Under the pieces are notes generated by a model. That model worked only from the letters and a program-made list of their open reading frames with translations. It had not been told where the DNA came from and did not search any database. The translations under genes were made by a program, and so were the position numbers. Shown here piece by piece: positions 7,294 to 15,292 of a DNA stretch of 34,464 nucleotides. Origin of the DNA: Candidatus Woesearchaeota archaeon (GTDB lineage Archaea; Nanobdellota; Nanobdellia; SCGC-AAA011-G17; JACPNG01); the NCBI GenBank assembly GCA_016203135.1, contig JACQNI010000046.1, forward strand, positions 1-34,464. The letters run 5' to 3'. Positions within the stretch are counted from its first letter, which is position 1, and every line of letters starts with the position of its first letter.

Positions 7294-7806
7294 ATGAAGG
7301 TGATTAACGAACAGGTAGAAGGCTTAGTCAAGGAACTAAGCGGGGAAGAATCAATTAAAGTATTTAGATTGCTAAAAAACAGGAAGAATGTTTCTGAATT
7401 CAAGCTTGCTGAAAAGCTAGACATAACAGTAAATGCAGTTAGAAATCTTTTGTATAAGATGAATGAATATAATTTAGTTACATCCATAAGAAAAAAAGAC
7501 AAGAAAAAGGGATGGTATATTTATTATTGGACCTTTAATGTCAAAAGGGCTAAAGATCTTTTAGTTGATACAAACAAAAGAAAGCTTACAGATTTAAAGC
7601 ATAAGCTAGACAAGCAGCAATCTACATCATACTTTGTCTGTTCTAATGAATGTATAAGACTAACACTAGAAGAAACAATGGAAAACAACTTTAAATGTAC
7701 AGAATGTGGAAGCTTGATGCTGGAAGAAGCCCAAGTATCTGATACAAATATAATAAATGAGGAAATAACTAATCTAGAGCAGCAACTAGGAAAGCAAGCT
7801 AAATAA
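7294..7806 (+). CDS. tfe: Transcription factor E, alpha subunit (TFIIE-alpha homologue)
   Basis: Helps open promoters with RNA polymerase, TBP and TFB. Residues 1-85 form the winged helix (VFRLLKNRKNVSEFKLAEKLDITVNAVRNLLYKMNEYNLVTSIRKKDKKKGWYIYYW), followed by a helical linker and a C-terminal zinc ribbon with Cys116, Cys120, Cys135 and Cys138 (FVCSNEC ... FKCTECG). ATG 7294 is preferred to TTG 7285. Length (170 aa) is normal for archaeal TFE. The last 21 nt overlap the convergent M50 protease gene. Confidence 0.92.
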   Translation: MKVINEQVEGLVKELSGEESIKVFRLLKNRKNVSEFKLAEKLDITVNAVRNLLYKMNEYNLVTSIRKKDKKKGWYIYYWTFNVKRAKDLLVDTNKRKLTDLKHKLDKQQSTSYFVCSNECIRLTLEETMENNFKCTECGSLMLEEAQVSDTNIINEEITNLEQQLGKQAK

Positions 7807-8328
7807 CCCACTAAACACCTTGGATCCATCAAAAGGTCCAAACGGTATCATGTTAAAGAAGAACAAAATTATATTTATTTTCTTTGTATAACCTAAAATA
7901 ATTAATTGTTTTCTGCTGAATCTTTTTTTGCTTGCAAGCAATAAAGTAGCTATTAGCCATAATAATAGATTTGTAAGCGGTCCTGCAAAGGCAATTATTG
8001 AGCCTTGAGTTATGCTTGCCCCAGATATAGACACATATCCTGGAACTATTATTAAGATTGGGCTGCTTATCAGTTTCAACAAAACACCAATTCCCAAGCC
8101 AATATAACTTGCAAAAAATTCTGCATTTAATCCATAAGATATTGCAACAAGTTTATGAGCCAACTCATGAAGTATAACCGCTGGAGCTGCTACAAGTATT
8201 GAAAATTTTATGTTTTCTAATTTATCTTTTTTCGAATCAATCAAATTATATTGAATGGATCCAGAAAAGATATATCCAATAGCAGCAGTCACTATTATTG
8301 CCCGTATTAATTCTATTATGCTAAACAT
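7786..8328 (-). CDS. M50-family (site-2 protease-like) membrane metalloprotease
   Basis: Intramembrane zinc protease. The zinc site is HELAH (His54, Glu55, His58) in the second hydrophobic segment, with the third ligand in NMIPFGPFDG (Asn159 ... Asp167). At least four membrane segments are visible (about 8-24, 42-60, 88-104, 112-132, 148-165). At 180 aa it is a minimal form without PDZ or CBS domains. Such proteases cleave membrane-bound substrates such as anti-sigma factors in bacteria; the archaeal substrate is unknown. It follows the 31-aa gene with one base between stop and ATG and shares its promoter. Confidence 0.88.
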   Translation of the reverse strand: MFSIIELIRAIIVTAAIGYIFSGSIQYNLIDSKKDKLENIKFSILVAAPAVILHELAHKLVAISYGLNAEFFASYIGLGIGVLLKLISSPILIIVPGYVSISGASITQGSIIAFAGPLTNLLLWLIATLLLASKKRFSRKQLIILGYTKKINIILFFFNMIPFGPFDGSKVFSGLFSLLS

Positions 8329-8329
8329 T

Positions 8330-8425
8330 TTAAGAAGCTATGTAAAGTTCTTCATCAAGATCTAAATCTTCATCATAGAATTCTTCTTCTATTCTTTGTT
8401 TTTCGATTTTTCTTTTCTTTACCAT
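8330..8425 (-). CDS. Small charged protein, 31 aa, first gene of the M50 operon
   Basis: MVKKRKIEKQRIEEEFYDED... ends in LDEELYIAS: a basic first half and an acidic second half, with no membrane segment. Support for a real gene: a TATA box (about 8448-8460, minus strand) is centred 29 nt before its ATG, giving a leaderless start, and its TAA is followed after one base by the protease ATG, giving translational coupling. Function unknown; it might bind or regulate the protease, or act only as a leader peptide. Confidence 0.55.
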   Translation of the reverse strand: MVKKRKIEKQRIEEEFYDEDLDLDEELYIAS

Positions 8426-8439
8426 AGGTATAATACCTA
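8425..8439 (-). promoter_or_regulatory. 15-bp perfect palindrome at the start of the M50 operon (putative operator)
   Basis: TAGGTAT-A-ATACCTA (7+1+7) sits between the TATA box and the first codon, covering the predicted transcription start. That is a typical repressor position. No regulator is identified. Confidence 0.5.
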
Positions 8440-8447
8440 AAATTAAA

Positions 8448-8460
8448 ATAAATATAAAAA
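8448..8460 (-). promoter_or_regulatory. TATA box of the 31-aa/M50 operon
   Basis: On the minus strand the sequence reads TTTTTATATTTAT, centred 29 nt before ATG 8425. Confidence 0.5.
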
Positions 8461-8470
8461 CTTTTCCTTT

Positions 8471-8722
8471 CTACAAACAATTAAAAATGTTAGATAAGGT
8501 TCTCTTTATTGGATTTCTAAGTGTATTTTCTCTATTTAACCAATAACTTCCTTGTATGGTTAAATAAGCAGTGCCCATATAATTGCTATTATCAAAATTT
8601 AACCCAAAATTAATCAAGTTAATAGAAGCTAATTTCTCTAACATACTTTCATCACCCTTTTCAATAGGTTTAGATTTTCTATATTTTCCCAAAATTGAAT
8701 ATTCTTTATCTGATAATAACAT
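8471..8722 (-). CDS. Hypothetical protein, 83 aa
   Basis: Not recognised. From ATG 8722 it reads MLLSDKEYSILGKYRKSKPIEKGDES, then MLEKLASINLINFGLNF and YLTIQGSYWLNRENTL. The helix-strand pattern (LEKLASINLI ... AYLTIQGSYWL) resembles a small winged-helix-like fold, but no recognition motif is certain. A TTG at 8731 would overlap the upstream stop codon; ATG 8722 is more likely. It follows the 64-aa membrane protein gene and probably shares its transcript. Confidence 0.5.
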   Translation of the reverse strand: MLLSDKEYSILGKYRKSKPIEKGDESMLEKLASINLINFGLNFDNSNYMGTAYLTIQGSYWLNRENTLRNPIKRTLSNIFNCL

Positions 8723-8727
8723 TTTAA

Positions 8728-8922
8728 TCAAACATCACTGAATCCAACAATCACCAAAGCTAAGCCTATTAATATTACAAAAACAGTTATACCAGCTTCT
8801 ATAAATTCTAGTGTAGCAATGCCCAAAGTATTTTTCCATCTGAATACAGCAAAATATAATGGTATTAATATAAAAATAAGTCCAAGCACTATTTTGAATA
8901 AGCTGCCTATCGTATCTGCCAT
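8728..8922 (-). CDS. Small two-helix membrane protein, 64 aa
   Basis: Two membrane segments (about 7-27 and 42-61) joined by a short loop (RWKNTLGIATLE). The family is not recognised; such proteins are common in DPANN archaea. TATA box CTTTAAATAA (8943-8952, minus strand) is centred about 25 nt before the ATG, so the transcript is predicted to be leaderless. Confidence 0.6.
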   Translation of the reverse strand: MADTIGSLFKIVLGLIFILIPLYFAVFRWKNTLGIATLEFIEAGITVFVILIGLALVIVGFSDV

Positions 8923-8942
8923 ATAAGCCCTTATATTTAGGA

Positions 8943-9006
8943 TTATTTAAAGATTTATGAATGCCTTAATATATTTTCAAAAAGTATCAAGAAAAGGTTT
9001 AAATAT
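8943..9006. promoter_or_regulatory. Divergent TATA boxes, small membrane gene and translin operon
   Basis: CTTTAAATAA on the minus strand (8943-8952) serves the 64-aa gene, and TTTAAATAT on the plus strand (8998-9006) is centred 25 nt before translin ATG 9027. Confidence 0.55.
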
Positions 9007-9026
9007 ATTGCTTTTACTTTCTTCAT

Positions 9027-9584
9027 ATGTTAAACAAGCCTGAATTTAAATCCATAAAGAAAGAAATGGATAAGAAAGAAAGCCAAAGAGAGTTTACAAT
9101 ACAACTTTCAAGAGAAATAATTCATCTGTCAAAACAGGTAATATATTCCTTGCACAGAAACAATCTGAAATATGCTGTATTAAAAGCTGAAGAAATGAGC
9201 AAAAAAGTAAAGAAGCTGCATAAAGATTCTGATTTAAGCATATCAAGTACAGCCATTCAAGAATATGTTGAAGCCCTAGCTTTTCTTGGATATGTTAAAA
9301 ATAAAAAAATACCAACCAAAAAAAGCATGAATGTTGACGCAGAAAGCTATCTTTGTGGTTTATCAGACCTAACAGGAGAATTAGTTAGAAAAGCAATCAA
9401 TTTAACAATCAATAAAGAATACAATGAAGCCATTAAAATAAAAATATTGGTAGAAGATATCTATGAACAACTTTTAATGTTTGACTTAAGAAACAGTGAA
9501 TTAAGAAAAAAATTTGATTCCATAAAATATAATCTTAAAAAGCTTGATGATTTAGTTTATGAAATTAAAATGAAGCACAGATAA
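9027..9584 (+). CDS. Translin-family RNA/ssDNA-binding protein
   Basis: All-helical protein of 185 aa with the translin hallmark VDAESYLCGLSDLTGELVRKAIN (about 109-131) and N-terminal SREIIHLSKQVIYSLHRNN. Translins form octameric rings and act in RNA processing in eukaryotes, including nuclease activity in C3PO; archaeal versions bind nucleic acid and some are nucleases. It is the first gene of an operon that continues, after 2 bases, into gatC, gatA and gatB, so it shares a transcript with tRNA amidation genes. Confidence 0.88.
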   Translation: MLNKPEFKSIKKEMDKKESQREFTIQLSREIIHLSKQVIYSLHRNNLKYAVLKAEEMSKKVKKLHKDSDLSISSTAIQEYVEALAFLGYVKNKKIPTKKSMNVDAESYLCGLSDLTGELVRKAINLTINKEYNEAIKIKILVEDIYEQLLMFDLRNSELRKKFDSIKYNLKKLDDLVYEIKMKHR

Positions 9585-9586
9585 AA

Positions 9587-9808
9587 ATGGATCAAGAGAA
9601 AATTCAAAAACAAGCCAAGAAGATAATGGATGATTTCATTAAGGCTTTAGAAAAACAAGAGCTGTCTGAATTCTCAATAACAAGAAAAAAAAGCTTAAGG
9701 GACCAAGAAAAATATGAAGCAGACAAGGATTTCAAGGATAATTGGCTCAAGATAGTTCCAAAGAAAAAAGACAGATATCTAGTTGCTGAAAAAGGACATT
9801 GGAAATGA
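9587..9808 (+). CDS. gatC: Probable aminoacyl-tRNA amidotransferase subunit C
   Basis: A short charged protein (73 aa) just before gatA, whose ATG overlaps its TGA. Position and size fit GatC, which wraps around GatA and stabilises the GatCAB complex. The sequence is divergent: an N-terminal helix (KIQKQAKKIMDDFIKALEKQEL) and an extended C-terminus (DNWLKIVPKKKDRYLVAEKGHWK) that would be the linker lying on GatA. It lacks the usual bacterial LARL motif near the N-terminus, so the call rests mainly on context. Confidence 0.6.
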   Translation: MDQEKIQKQAKKIMDDFIKALEKQELSEFSITRKKSLRDQEKYEADKDFKDNWLKIVPKKKDRYLVAEKGHWK

Positions 9809-11163
9809 TTCAAGAAAAACTAAGGTTATTACAATCAGGGAAACTTACAGCAGAGCAAAACATTAAAAGTTTTATAGATAAAATAAAAAAACAAGATAAA
9901 AACATAAATTCTTTCATAGAAGTCAATAAAAATGCTGTTCAAGAAGCAAAAGAATTAGACAAGAAAAAGAAAAAAGGCAGGCTTTTTGGCTTGGCAATCG
10001 CTGTAAAATCAAATATCTGCGTAAAGGGTTTATTGACTTCTTGTGGATCAAAAACATTGAGCAATTTTTACTCTCCATACGATGCAGATGTGATAAAAAA
10101 AATAAAGCAAGAAGACGGCATAATAATTGGAATGATGAATATGGATGAATTCGCCGCGGGATCTACAGGAGAAAGCTCTTTTTACGGTCCAACAAAAAAT
10201 CCAGTTGCTTTAGACAGAGTTCCAGGAGGTTCTTCATCAGGATCTGCAGCTTCGGTTGCAGCTGATTTTTGTGATTTATCTCTTGGATCAGATACAGGAG
10301 GATCTATAAGAACTCCTGCTTCTCATTGCGGTCTAGTTGGAATTAAACCAAGTTATGGCAGGGTTTCAAGATACGGTTTAATAGACCTCTCAATGAGCCT
10401 AGATCAAATAGGGGTTTTTTCCAAAGATGTTTACGGTTCTGCTTTACTATTAAACATTATTGCAGGAAGATCTGAAAATGATCCAATAACCTTTGATAAT
10501 GAAGTTGAAGATTATCATATAGAAATTGACAAAGTCAGCTCTGATCTAACAATTGGTATATCAAAAAACTTTAATGATCTATGCCAAGACAAAAGAATAC
10601 TCGAATTAATTAATAAAAAAATAGATGAATTTTCTAAAAAATATAAATACCAAAAAAAAGAAGTTGATCTGGAATATGTCAAGCTTGCTGTTCAAACCTA
10701 TTATCCCTTGGTTTACGTAGAATTCTTTTCTTCAACAAGAAAATTTGACGGCAGAAAATACGGATTTAAGATTGAAGAGAATTGCGGTGAAGAAGTGTTA
10801 AGAAGAATTCTTGGCGGCAAGGAAATATCTAAAGCAGAACATAAAGGCAGGTATTACAGGCAAGCCTTAGCAACAAAAAATCTTATAAAAAATGATTTTG
10901 ACAATGCCTTTAAAAAAGTTGATTTCATAATTTCCCCAGTAGTTCCAAAACTTCCAAATAAAACCACAAAAAAAATAACAGATCCAAAAGAGATGTATGC
11001 CTATGACGCATTTACTATTCCTTCAAATCTAGCAGGAAATTGCGCATCTGTAATTAACATAGGCAGAATAGAAAATGTTCCTGTCGGCTTGCAAGTTATT
11101 TGCCCTTCATTTAAAGAATCTTTAATGTTTAATGTGCTACATAAATTCGAGATGCTAAAATGA
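9805..11163 (+). CDS. gatA: Aspartyl/glutamyl-tRNA amidotransferase subunit A
   Basis: Releases ammonia from glutamine for tRNA amidation. Amidase-signature triad visible as Lys68 (AVKSN), Ser143 (PGGSSSGSA) and Ser167 (DTGGSIRTPA); spacing matches characterised GatA. Start ATG 9805 overlaps the gatC stop as ATGA; TTG 9799 is less likely. Length 452 aa is slightly short of the usual 480 because loops are trimmed. Archaea use GatCAB for Asp-tRNA(Asn), and GatDE for Gln; here it probably makes Asn-tRNA(Asn), although dual use cannot be excluded. Confidence 0.96.
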   Translation: MIQEKLRLLQSGKLTAEQNIKSFIDKIKKQDKNINSFIEVNKNAVQEAKELDKKKKKGRLFGLAIAVKSNICVKGLLTSCGSKTLSNFYSPYDADVIKKIKQEDGIIIGMMNMDEFAAGSTGESSFYGPTKNPVALDRVPGGSSSGSAASVAADFCDLSLGSDTGGSIRTPASHCGLVGIKPSYGRVSRYGLIDLSMSLDQIGVFSKDVYGSALLLNIIAGRSENDPITFDNEVEDYHIEIDKVSSDLTIGISKNFNDLCQDKRILELINKKIDEFSKKYKYQKKEVDLEYVKLAVQTYYPLVYVEFFSSTRKFDGRKYGFKIEENCGEEVLRRILGGKEISKAEHKGRYYRQALATKNLIKNDFDNAFKKVDFIISPVVPKLPNKTTKKITDPKEMYAYDAFTIPSNLAGNCASVINIGRIENVPVGLQVICPSFKESLMFNVLHKFEMLK

Positions 11164-12539
11164 AAGTAAAAATAGGCTTAGAAGTTCATTTGTATGTAAA
11201 GCTAGAAAATAACAAGACAAAACTATTTTGTTCTTGTCCTATAAATTACAAAGAAGCAGAAACAAATACAAATATCTGTCCTAGATGTACAGGAATGCCT
11301 GGAAACAAGCCAATGCTGCCAAACAAAGAGGCATTTGAAAAGGCAATAGAAGTAGCTTTAATATTAAACTGCGGAATTCCAAAAGGCCCTATTTTATTCC
11401 AAAGAAAGCATTATGACTGGCCTGATTTACCAAACGGATTTCAAAAAACAATTTCTGGAACTTATTCAGTTCCTGTTGGTTATGAAGGAAAATACAACAA
11501 TGTCAGAATTTCTTATATGCATCTGGAAGAAGATCCTGCAAAATGGGATCCTATAACAGGATATGTTGACTATAATAGATCTGGAATTCCTTTGATAGAA
11601 ATTGTAACCGAGCCAGACTTGATTGACTCTGAAGAAACTAGAACTTGGGTTAGAAACTTAATGACTGCATTAAGCTATGTTAATTCAATAGACAAGGATT
11701 TAGGAATAAAAGCAGATGTAAATGTAAACATAGAAAATCATCCTCGAGTTGAGATTAAAAATGTTAATTCCCTAGCAAATATAAAAAAAGCAATCGAATA
11801 TGAAGTTTTAAGACAGCAAAAGGCTTTACTTTCTGGCAAAAATCTAGTTCAAGAAACAAGAACTTACGATGACAAACAAAATATAACAATACATATGAGA
11901 TATAAAGAACAAGCCCAAGACTACATGTTTATTCCAGAGCCAGACTTGCCTAGCATTCAGGTTACTAAAGACCAATTAGAAAAAATCAAAAAAATCGTTC
12001 CTGAATCCCCAGAGTCTAAACGAGAAAGGTTTGTAAACAAGTATAAACTAAAAAAAGAAGATGCAGAAACATTATCTTCTAATTTAAAATTAGCTGAAAT
12101 TTTTGAAGATATAATTAAAGAATCAGAAATAAACGTTACTGCAAAACTTTTAGTCAGAGATTTGTTAAGCGTTCTAAATTATGACAAGCTTGAAATTGAA
12201 AATGTTAATTTGAATCTAGAAAATTTAAAATATCTTTCAAAAATGCTTTCTGAAAACAAAATTACAGAAAATACTTCCAAAAAAATATTGATAGAATTAG
12301 TTAAGAAAGATTTTTCAGTTAAAGACTACATTAAAAAACACGATTTAGAGATTAAATCCGATAAGTCTGAACTAGAAACAATTTGCAAGCAGGTTATTAA
12401 AGAAAATCCAAAAGCAATTGAAGACTATAAAAAAGGGGAAGAAAAGGCCCTTAATTTCTTAGTTGGAATGGTGATGAAAAAAACAAAAGGAACTGCAAAT
12501 CCAGACATTGTTAACAATCTTATTAAGAAATTACTTTAA
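11160..12539 (+). CDS. gatB: Aspartyl/glutamyl-tRNA amidotransferase subunit B
   Basis: Activates the misacylated tRNA carboxyl group with ATP and transfers ammonia to it. The N-terminus has IGLEVHLYVKL and the zinc ligands Cys24, Cys26, Cys40 and Cys43 (FCSCP ... CPRC), then FQRKHYDWPDLPNGFQKT and YNRSGIPLIEIVTEPD, and a C-terminal YqeY-like tRNA-binding tail. Its ATG overlaps the gatA stop (ATGA). Length 459 aa is normal. Its 3' end overlaps by 9 nt the convergent Lrp-type gene. Confidence 0.96.
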   Translation: MKVKIGLEVHLYVKLENNKTKLFCSCPINYKEAETNTNICPRCTGMPGNKPMLPNKEAFEKAIEVALILNCGIPKGPILFQRKHYDWPDLPNGFQKTISGTYSVPVGYEGKYNNVRISYMHLEEDPAKWDPITGYVDYNRSGIPLIEIVTEPDLIDSEETRTWVRNLMTALSYVNSIDKDLGIKADVNVNIENHPRVEIKNVNSLANIKKAIEYEVLRQQKALLSGKNLVQETRTYDDKQNITIHMRYKEQAQDYMFIPEPDLPSIQVTKDQLEKIKKIVPESPESKRERFVNKYKLKKEDAETLSSNLKLAEIFEDIIKESEINVTAKLLVRDLLSVLNYDKLEIENVNLNLENLKYLSKMLSENKITENTSKKILIELVKKDFSVKDYIKKHDLEIKSDKSELETICKQVIKENPKAIEDYKKGEEKALNFLVGMVMKKTKGTANPDIVNNLIKKLL

Positions 12540-13505
12540 AGTTTTGGACATCGGAAAATGGTCTATTGAAATATCCTCAAATATTGGAATAATTTCATAA
12601 TCCCCAATTATTGAATACTTATTTCTGATTTCAATTATTAAATTCTGCAATTCTCTCTCATTTTTTATTCTTATATGAAACAATAAACTCCACCTTCCAA
12701 ATAATTTTGTTGCCTGAGTAATAAATTCATTATTTCTTGCATAATTTAACATTTTTTTCTCTACATCCCTTCCATAACTATAAAAAGAAATTAATAAAAG
12801 ATAAGCTTTATAATTATATTTCTCAGATCTTAAAAACACCCTATATCCAGAAATAATATTATCTCTTTCTAAATTTTTAATTCTATTCTGTATAGTTTTA
12901 TAACTGACATCGCATTTTTTTGCAATTTCTAAACTTGATAATCTTGAGTTTGCTTTTATCTGACTCAAAATACATAAATCAATTTTATCTAGATTTATTA
13001 ATTTATTAGATGCTAAGTCCATTTTTATTGTAAAAGGCGTTTTATCTAATTGTAAAAATTTATGTTTATAAAATTCATGATATAAAACATTTAAGGCTTC
13101 ATAATCTTTCAACACATTTGGAAATTTATTAAATAATTTATCCAAGAAATTTTCAAATTCTTCATAATTCTCTACAAACACAACAACAAACAGATCCCAC
13201 TTGCTTCCAATGATTGCTGCCCAATATACTTTATTATGTCCAGTTAAGTAATTTATTAGCTTATGTTTTACTTCCTCAGTTATATTATTAAATTGGAATA
13301 AGGTTCTATATTGTTTATAGCCCATTTTTGATAGGTTAATTATTGTTCCAAAATGGGTTATAACCTCATTTTCTTGCAATTTTCTAATTCTATAATCAAC
13401 TACCTGCTGACTTAATCTTACTTTCTTTGCTAACTTAGAAACCCTTATCCTTGGGTTTATATCTAATTCTTGCAATATCTTGGTGTCTTTAAGATCTAGC
13501 TTCAT
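12531..13505 (-). CDS. Tandem Lrp/AsnC-type transcriptional regulator, 324 aa
   Basis: Two complete Lrp/AsnC units in one chain. The first has an HTH at about 5-50 (DTKILQELDINPRIRVSKLAKKVRLSQQVVDYRIRKLQENEVI) and a ligand/RAM domain to about 145. The second HTH is at about 172-220 (DKIDLCILSQIKANSRLSSLEIAKKCDVSYKTIQNRIKNLERDNII), followed by a second RAM domain. Ordinary Lrp proteins have a single HTH-RAM unit of about 150 aa and dimerise through RAM, so this protein would be a pseudo-dimer. Targets unknown. TATA-like sequence (13528-13538, minus strand) lies about 28 nt before the ATG. Confidence 0.85.
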   Translation of the reverse strand: MKLDLKDTKILQELDINPRIRVSKLAKKVRLSQQVVDYRIRKLQENEVITHFGTIINLSKMGYKQYRTLFQFNNITEEVKHKLINYLTGHNKVYWAAIIGSKWDLFVVVFVENYEEFENFLDKLFNKFPNVLKDYEALNVLYHEFYKHKFLQLDKTPFTIKMDLASNKLINLDKIDLCILSQIKANSRLSSLEIAKKCDVSYKTIQNRIKNLERDNIISGYRVFLRSEKYNYKAYLLLISFYSYGRDVEKKMLNYARNNEFITQATKLFGRWSLLFHIRIKNERELQNLIIEIRNKYSIIGDYEIIPIFEDISIDHFPMSKTLK

Positions 13506-13527
13506 ATTAAATTATTGGAATTAAAAC

Positions 13528-13580
13528 TATATAAATATATCTAATTTACAAAATTTTTAATGAGAATTTTTAATTATATA
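13528..13580. promoter_or_regulatory. Divergent promoters, Lrp-type gene and metK operon
   Basis: On the minus strand TATTTATATAG (13528-13538) serves the Lrp-type gene. On the plus strand TTTTAATTATATAG (about 13568-13580) is centred 26 nt before ATG 13600. No other TATA box is evident in the 3.4-kb metK cluster, which supports a single operon. Confidence 0.5.
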
Positions 13581-13599
13581 GACAATCTACATTATCCCT

Positions 13600-13824
13600 A
13601 TGAAAACTAATATAGAATATCTGGAATCAAAGTTAAGACCAATCGAATTGAGTAAATTGGCTACCAAATTTTTAGAAGAAAATGGCTATAGTATATTTGG
13701 AAGACCAATTCAAGAGCATAAGCGATTATATTGCCAAAACAGGTTTGAAAACTTTATGGTAAGGGGAGCTTACAGTAAATCAGGAGAAAGTGGAAGATTA
13801 AGGAGTAAAAGGTCATACCAATGA
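13600..13824 (+). CDS. Hypothetical protein, 74 aa, first gene of the metK operon
   Basis: Not recognised. It has an N-terminal helical part (NIEYLESKLRPIELSKLATKFLEENGYSIF) and a basic, probably flexible C-terminus (SGESGRLRSKRSYQ). No signal peptide or membrane segment. The TGA overlaps the ATG of the next gene (ATGA), and AGGAG at 13801-13805 lies upstream of that ATG. Its place as the promoter-proximal gene suggests it belongs functionally to the cluster. Confidence 0.55.
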   Translation: MKTNIEYLESKLRPIELSKLATKFLEENGYSIFGRPIQEHKRLYCQNRFENFMVRGAYSKSGESGRLRSKRSYQ

Positions 13825-14120
13825 AAAAGAAATTAGTCTTTACATTGATTGGCCCAAAAGAATCAAAGAATGTGACTTTAGAAGAAATTACAGCAGAAGA
13901 AAAAGAGGGCAAGAAATACATTGGAACTGCTATCGGTAAAGATGTATCTCATTGCGCCTATCTTGCAGCAAAATATGAAAAAACTTTTTTGAAAGAAGGA
14001 AAATATTATTACATTAATACAGAAAAAGACAAGGATATAGAAGAATTAAGAAAAAAACAACCGAACTCTATCAAAGTAGAATTTTATGGAGAATTAAATG
14101 ATAAAAGGAGAATCAAATGA
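13821..14120 (+). CDS. Hypothetical protein, 99 aa, in the metK operon
   Basis: Not recognised. A small alpha/beta protein: a strand (KLVFTLIGPKE), an acidic helix (TLEEITAEEKEGK), then KYIGTAIGKDVSHCAYLAAKYEKTF and KYYYINTEKDKDIEELRKKQPNSIKVEFYGEL. It is linked by ATGA overlaps on both sides, so its translation is coupled both to the 74-aa protein and to MetK. Confidence 0.55.
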   Translation: MKKKLVFTLIGPKESKNVTLEEITAEEKEGKKYIGTAIGKDVSHCAYLAAKYEKTFLKEGKYYYINTEKDKDIEELRKKQPNSIKVEFYGELNDKRRIK

Positions 14121-15292
14121 TAAAAAAAATTAGAAGATATAAGACAGCAGAATCTGTGACAGAAGGACACCCAGATAAAGTATGTGATATAATCTCAGAT
14201 GCATTGGTTGATTTGTATATAAGTGTAGATCATGAAGCTTTAGTTTCTATAAAGGCTTTAGCAGCAAGAGATTTAGTTTGTTTAGGTGGTGAAGTTGGGG
14301 GTTACAAATGTTTAAAACTAGACATAGAAGAAACAATTAGAAAAGCAATAAAAGACATCGGATATGATCAAGATAATTTAGGTTTTAATTCAAATACTTT
14401 AAGTATCATAGATAAAATAGATAGACACGAAATTAATGATTTTAATAAATTGAGTTGGGGAAAAAACGACTTACTTGGTTCTAGAGATCAATGTATAGTA
14501 TTTGGATATGCATGTAATGAAACAGAAGAATTTATGCCTTTGCCAATAACACTGGCACATAAATTGGCTAAAGGCCTAACTGAATTAAGAAAGAACAAAA
14601 TTCTAGATTACTTAGGTCCTGATGGAAAAACTCAAGTAACAATAGAATATGAAAAAGGAATACCTAAAAGAATAGAAAATGTAGTAATCTCAACATTGCA
14701 TTCCATAGATATTCAATCACAAGTATTAGAAGATGATTTAAAAGAAAAACTAATTATCCCTACTTTAGGAGATTTTTTAGATAAAAATACTAATTTTTAC
14801 ATAAATCCAACTGGCAGATTTATTGTTGGTGGTCCTGCAATTGATACTGGTTTAACCGGGAGAAAATTAATTGTAGATAGTTACGGAGATGCAAGCAAAC
14901 ATGGGGGTGGAGCATTTTCTGGAAAAGACCCAACAAGTTCAGATAGGTGTGGAGCATATCTGGCAAGATACATTGCAAAAAATATTGTAGCATCTTGTCT
15001 TGCTAAAGAATGCGAAGTAGAATTATCTTATGCAATTGGAAGTTTTGTTCCCCTAAATTTAACAATAAACACTTATGGGACTGGTAAATTGGAAGATAGA
15101 TTTGTTGAGGAGATTGTAGAAGAAAGTTTTGATTTAACCATCTCAGGTTCAATGAAAAATCTTAGTTTAAGGAAACCAATATACAAACGAACAGCATCTT
15201 ATGGACATTTTGGTAAGGAGGAATTTCCATGGGAAGCAACAGATAAAGTTGATCTATTAAAAAGTAAAATAGGGGGTGGAGCCAGTGTGTAA
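14117..15292 (+). CDS. metK: S-adenosylmethionine synthetase, bacterial type
   Basis: Makes SAM from ATP and methionine. Bacterial-type MetK motifs are clear: TEGHPDKVCDIISDA (His18, Asp20, Lys21), FGYACNETEEFMPLPI, NPTGRFIVGGP, DTGLTGRKLIVDSYG, HGGGAFSGKDPT with DR(C)GAY, and YGHFGKEEFPWEATDK. Length 391 aa is normal. The loop before FGYA reads SRDQC rather than the usual G-DQG, so the gating loop is altered. Archaea normally carry a distinct MAT family, so this copy was probably acquired from bacteria. GGAG at 14107-14110 lies 6 nt before the ATG. The C-terminus overlaps the next ORF. Confidence 0.95.
   Translation: MIKKIRRYKTAESVTEGHPDKVCDIISDALVDLYISVDHEALVSIKALAARDLVCLGGEVGGYKCLKLDIEETIRKAIKDIGYDQDNLGFNSNTLSIIDKIDRHEINDFNKLSWGKNDLLGSRDQCIVFGYACNETEEFMPLPITLAHKLAKGLTELRKNKILDYLGPDGKTQVTIEYEKGIPKRIENVVISTLHSIDIQSQVLEDDLKEKLIIPTLGDFLDKNTNFYINPTGRFIVGGPAIDTGLTGRKLIVDSYGDASKHGGGAFSGKDPTSSDRCGAYLARYIAKNIVASCLAKECEVELSYAIGSFVPLNLTINTYGTGKLEDRFVEEIVEESFDLTISGSMKNLSLRKPIYKRTASYGHFGKEEFPWEATDKVDLLKSKIGGGASV

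Noticed and set aside
8983-8990. AGTATCAA near the translin promoter as a half-site of the 32164 palindrome
   Set aside because: Only one half is present and eight bases occur by chance.
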